A DNA stretch of 5,245 bases. Origin: Treponema sp. (GTDB taxonomy: Bacteria; Spirochaetota; Spirochaetia; Treponematales; Breznakiellaceae). The translations under genes were made by a program, and so were the position numbers. Numbering within the stretch: position 1 is the first letter of the stretch; each line of letters begins with the position of its first letter. Shown in pieces: positions 5,117 through 5,245 of the stretch. The stretch lies in assembly GCA_031283905.1 (NCBI GenBank), contig JAITAW010000299.1, forward strand, positions 1 to 5,245, given 5' to 3'. The notes below the pieces were generated by a model. It was not told the DNA's origin and ran no database searches. It worked only from the letters and a program-made list of their open reading frames with translations.

Positions 5117-5245
5117 ATGAACATGTCTGTATTGTGTTTCAAAGCTATCAAAATAACGAACGGCATACGCCTTCTCATTCTCGTGTATTTCCCACATGGG
5201 CGCGTTAACGCCCCGCAGTTTATGCGGATGGGGGGCGCCCCCCCC
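5117..5245 (+). CDS. Short ORF behind a strong promoter, open at the window edge (partial)
   Basis: From ATG 5117 the frame stays open for 43 codons to the last base, beginning MNMSVLCFKAIKITNG and containing a short hydrophobic stretch IRLLILVYF at about residues 17-25. No family is recognised. The promoter position argues for a leaderless message starting here. The 3' part from about 5191 is palindromic, repeat-like DNA, and its translation (NAPQFMRMGGAPP) looks more like read-through of an intergenic repeat than protein. The gene may be interrupted by that repeat, or the promoter may drive a non-coding RNA. Confidence 0.35.
   Translation, partial: MNMSVLCFKAIKITNGIRLLILVYFPHGRVNAPQFMRMGGAPP
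5191..5245. repeat. Palindrome-rich GC segment ending in G6-CG-C8
   Basis: CGTTAACG (5203-5210) is a perfect palindrome flanked by GGG and CCCC, and 5230-5243 is a perfect 14-base palindrome of six G, CG, six C. The C run continues to the window end, so its length is unknown. The sequence TATGCGGAT and the sequence GGCGCGTTA both recur near the end of the exbD pair (1143-1151 and 1173-1181), hinting at a dispersed intergenic repeat. Confidence 0.45.

Overview
The window looks like chromosomal DNA of a Treponema-like spirochaete, probably uncultured or host-associated. Three things suggest this, none decisive: a topoisomerase IV subunit B of the short type with a 'GMYIGRLGDGSNPDDGIY' ATP-domain signature, a remnant of a BspA-like leucine-rich-repeat surface protein, and a lipoprotein gene followed by paired ExbD genes. 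No rRNA, tRNA, CRISPR array, transposase or integrase is visible.

Layout. Positions 1-841 (+) are strikingly AT-rich. They hold the possible tail of an upstream gene, a 20-codon ORF with a strong Shine-Dalgarno, and a SAM-dependent methyltransferase whose reading frame runs through a 14-base poly-C tract. Positions 842-1187 are GC-rich and without a credible gene. They carry near-palindromes and lie between convergent transcription units. Positions 1188-4626 are a tightly packed leftward gene set of ordinary, higher GC content. In transcription order it holds a ParE-type topoisomerase subunit, a proline-rich lipoprotein of unknown function, and two overlapping ExbD/TolR-like proteins. Positions 4627-5116 hold the parE promoter, a decayed BspA-type LRR fragment (leftward) and little else. 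Positions 5081-5245 hold an almost consensus rightward sigma70 promoter, a short ORF open at the window edge, and a G6-CG-C8 palindromic end.

How the parts may work together. The exbD pair should feed a proton-motive-force-driven TonB/Tol-type energiser, but no ExbB/TolQ or TonB gene is in the window. The lipoprotein just upstream may be a periplasmic or outer-membrane partner. ParE needs a ParC partner that is also not here. The methyltransferase most likely modifies a surface glycan or similar small substrate, and its poly-C tract would allow on/off switching.

The most interesting signals are (1) the poly-C tract in the methyltransferase, a candidate phase-variation switch, next to an out-of-frame N-terminal mini-ORF; and (2) three well-formed sigma70-type promoters whose -10 boxes sit only 6-10 bases before an ATG with no Shine-Dalgarno, suggesting leaderless mRNAs for parE, exbD and the ORF at the right edge.
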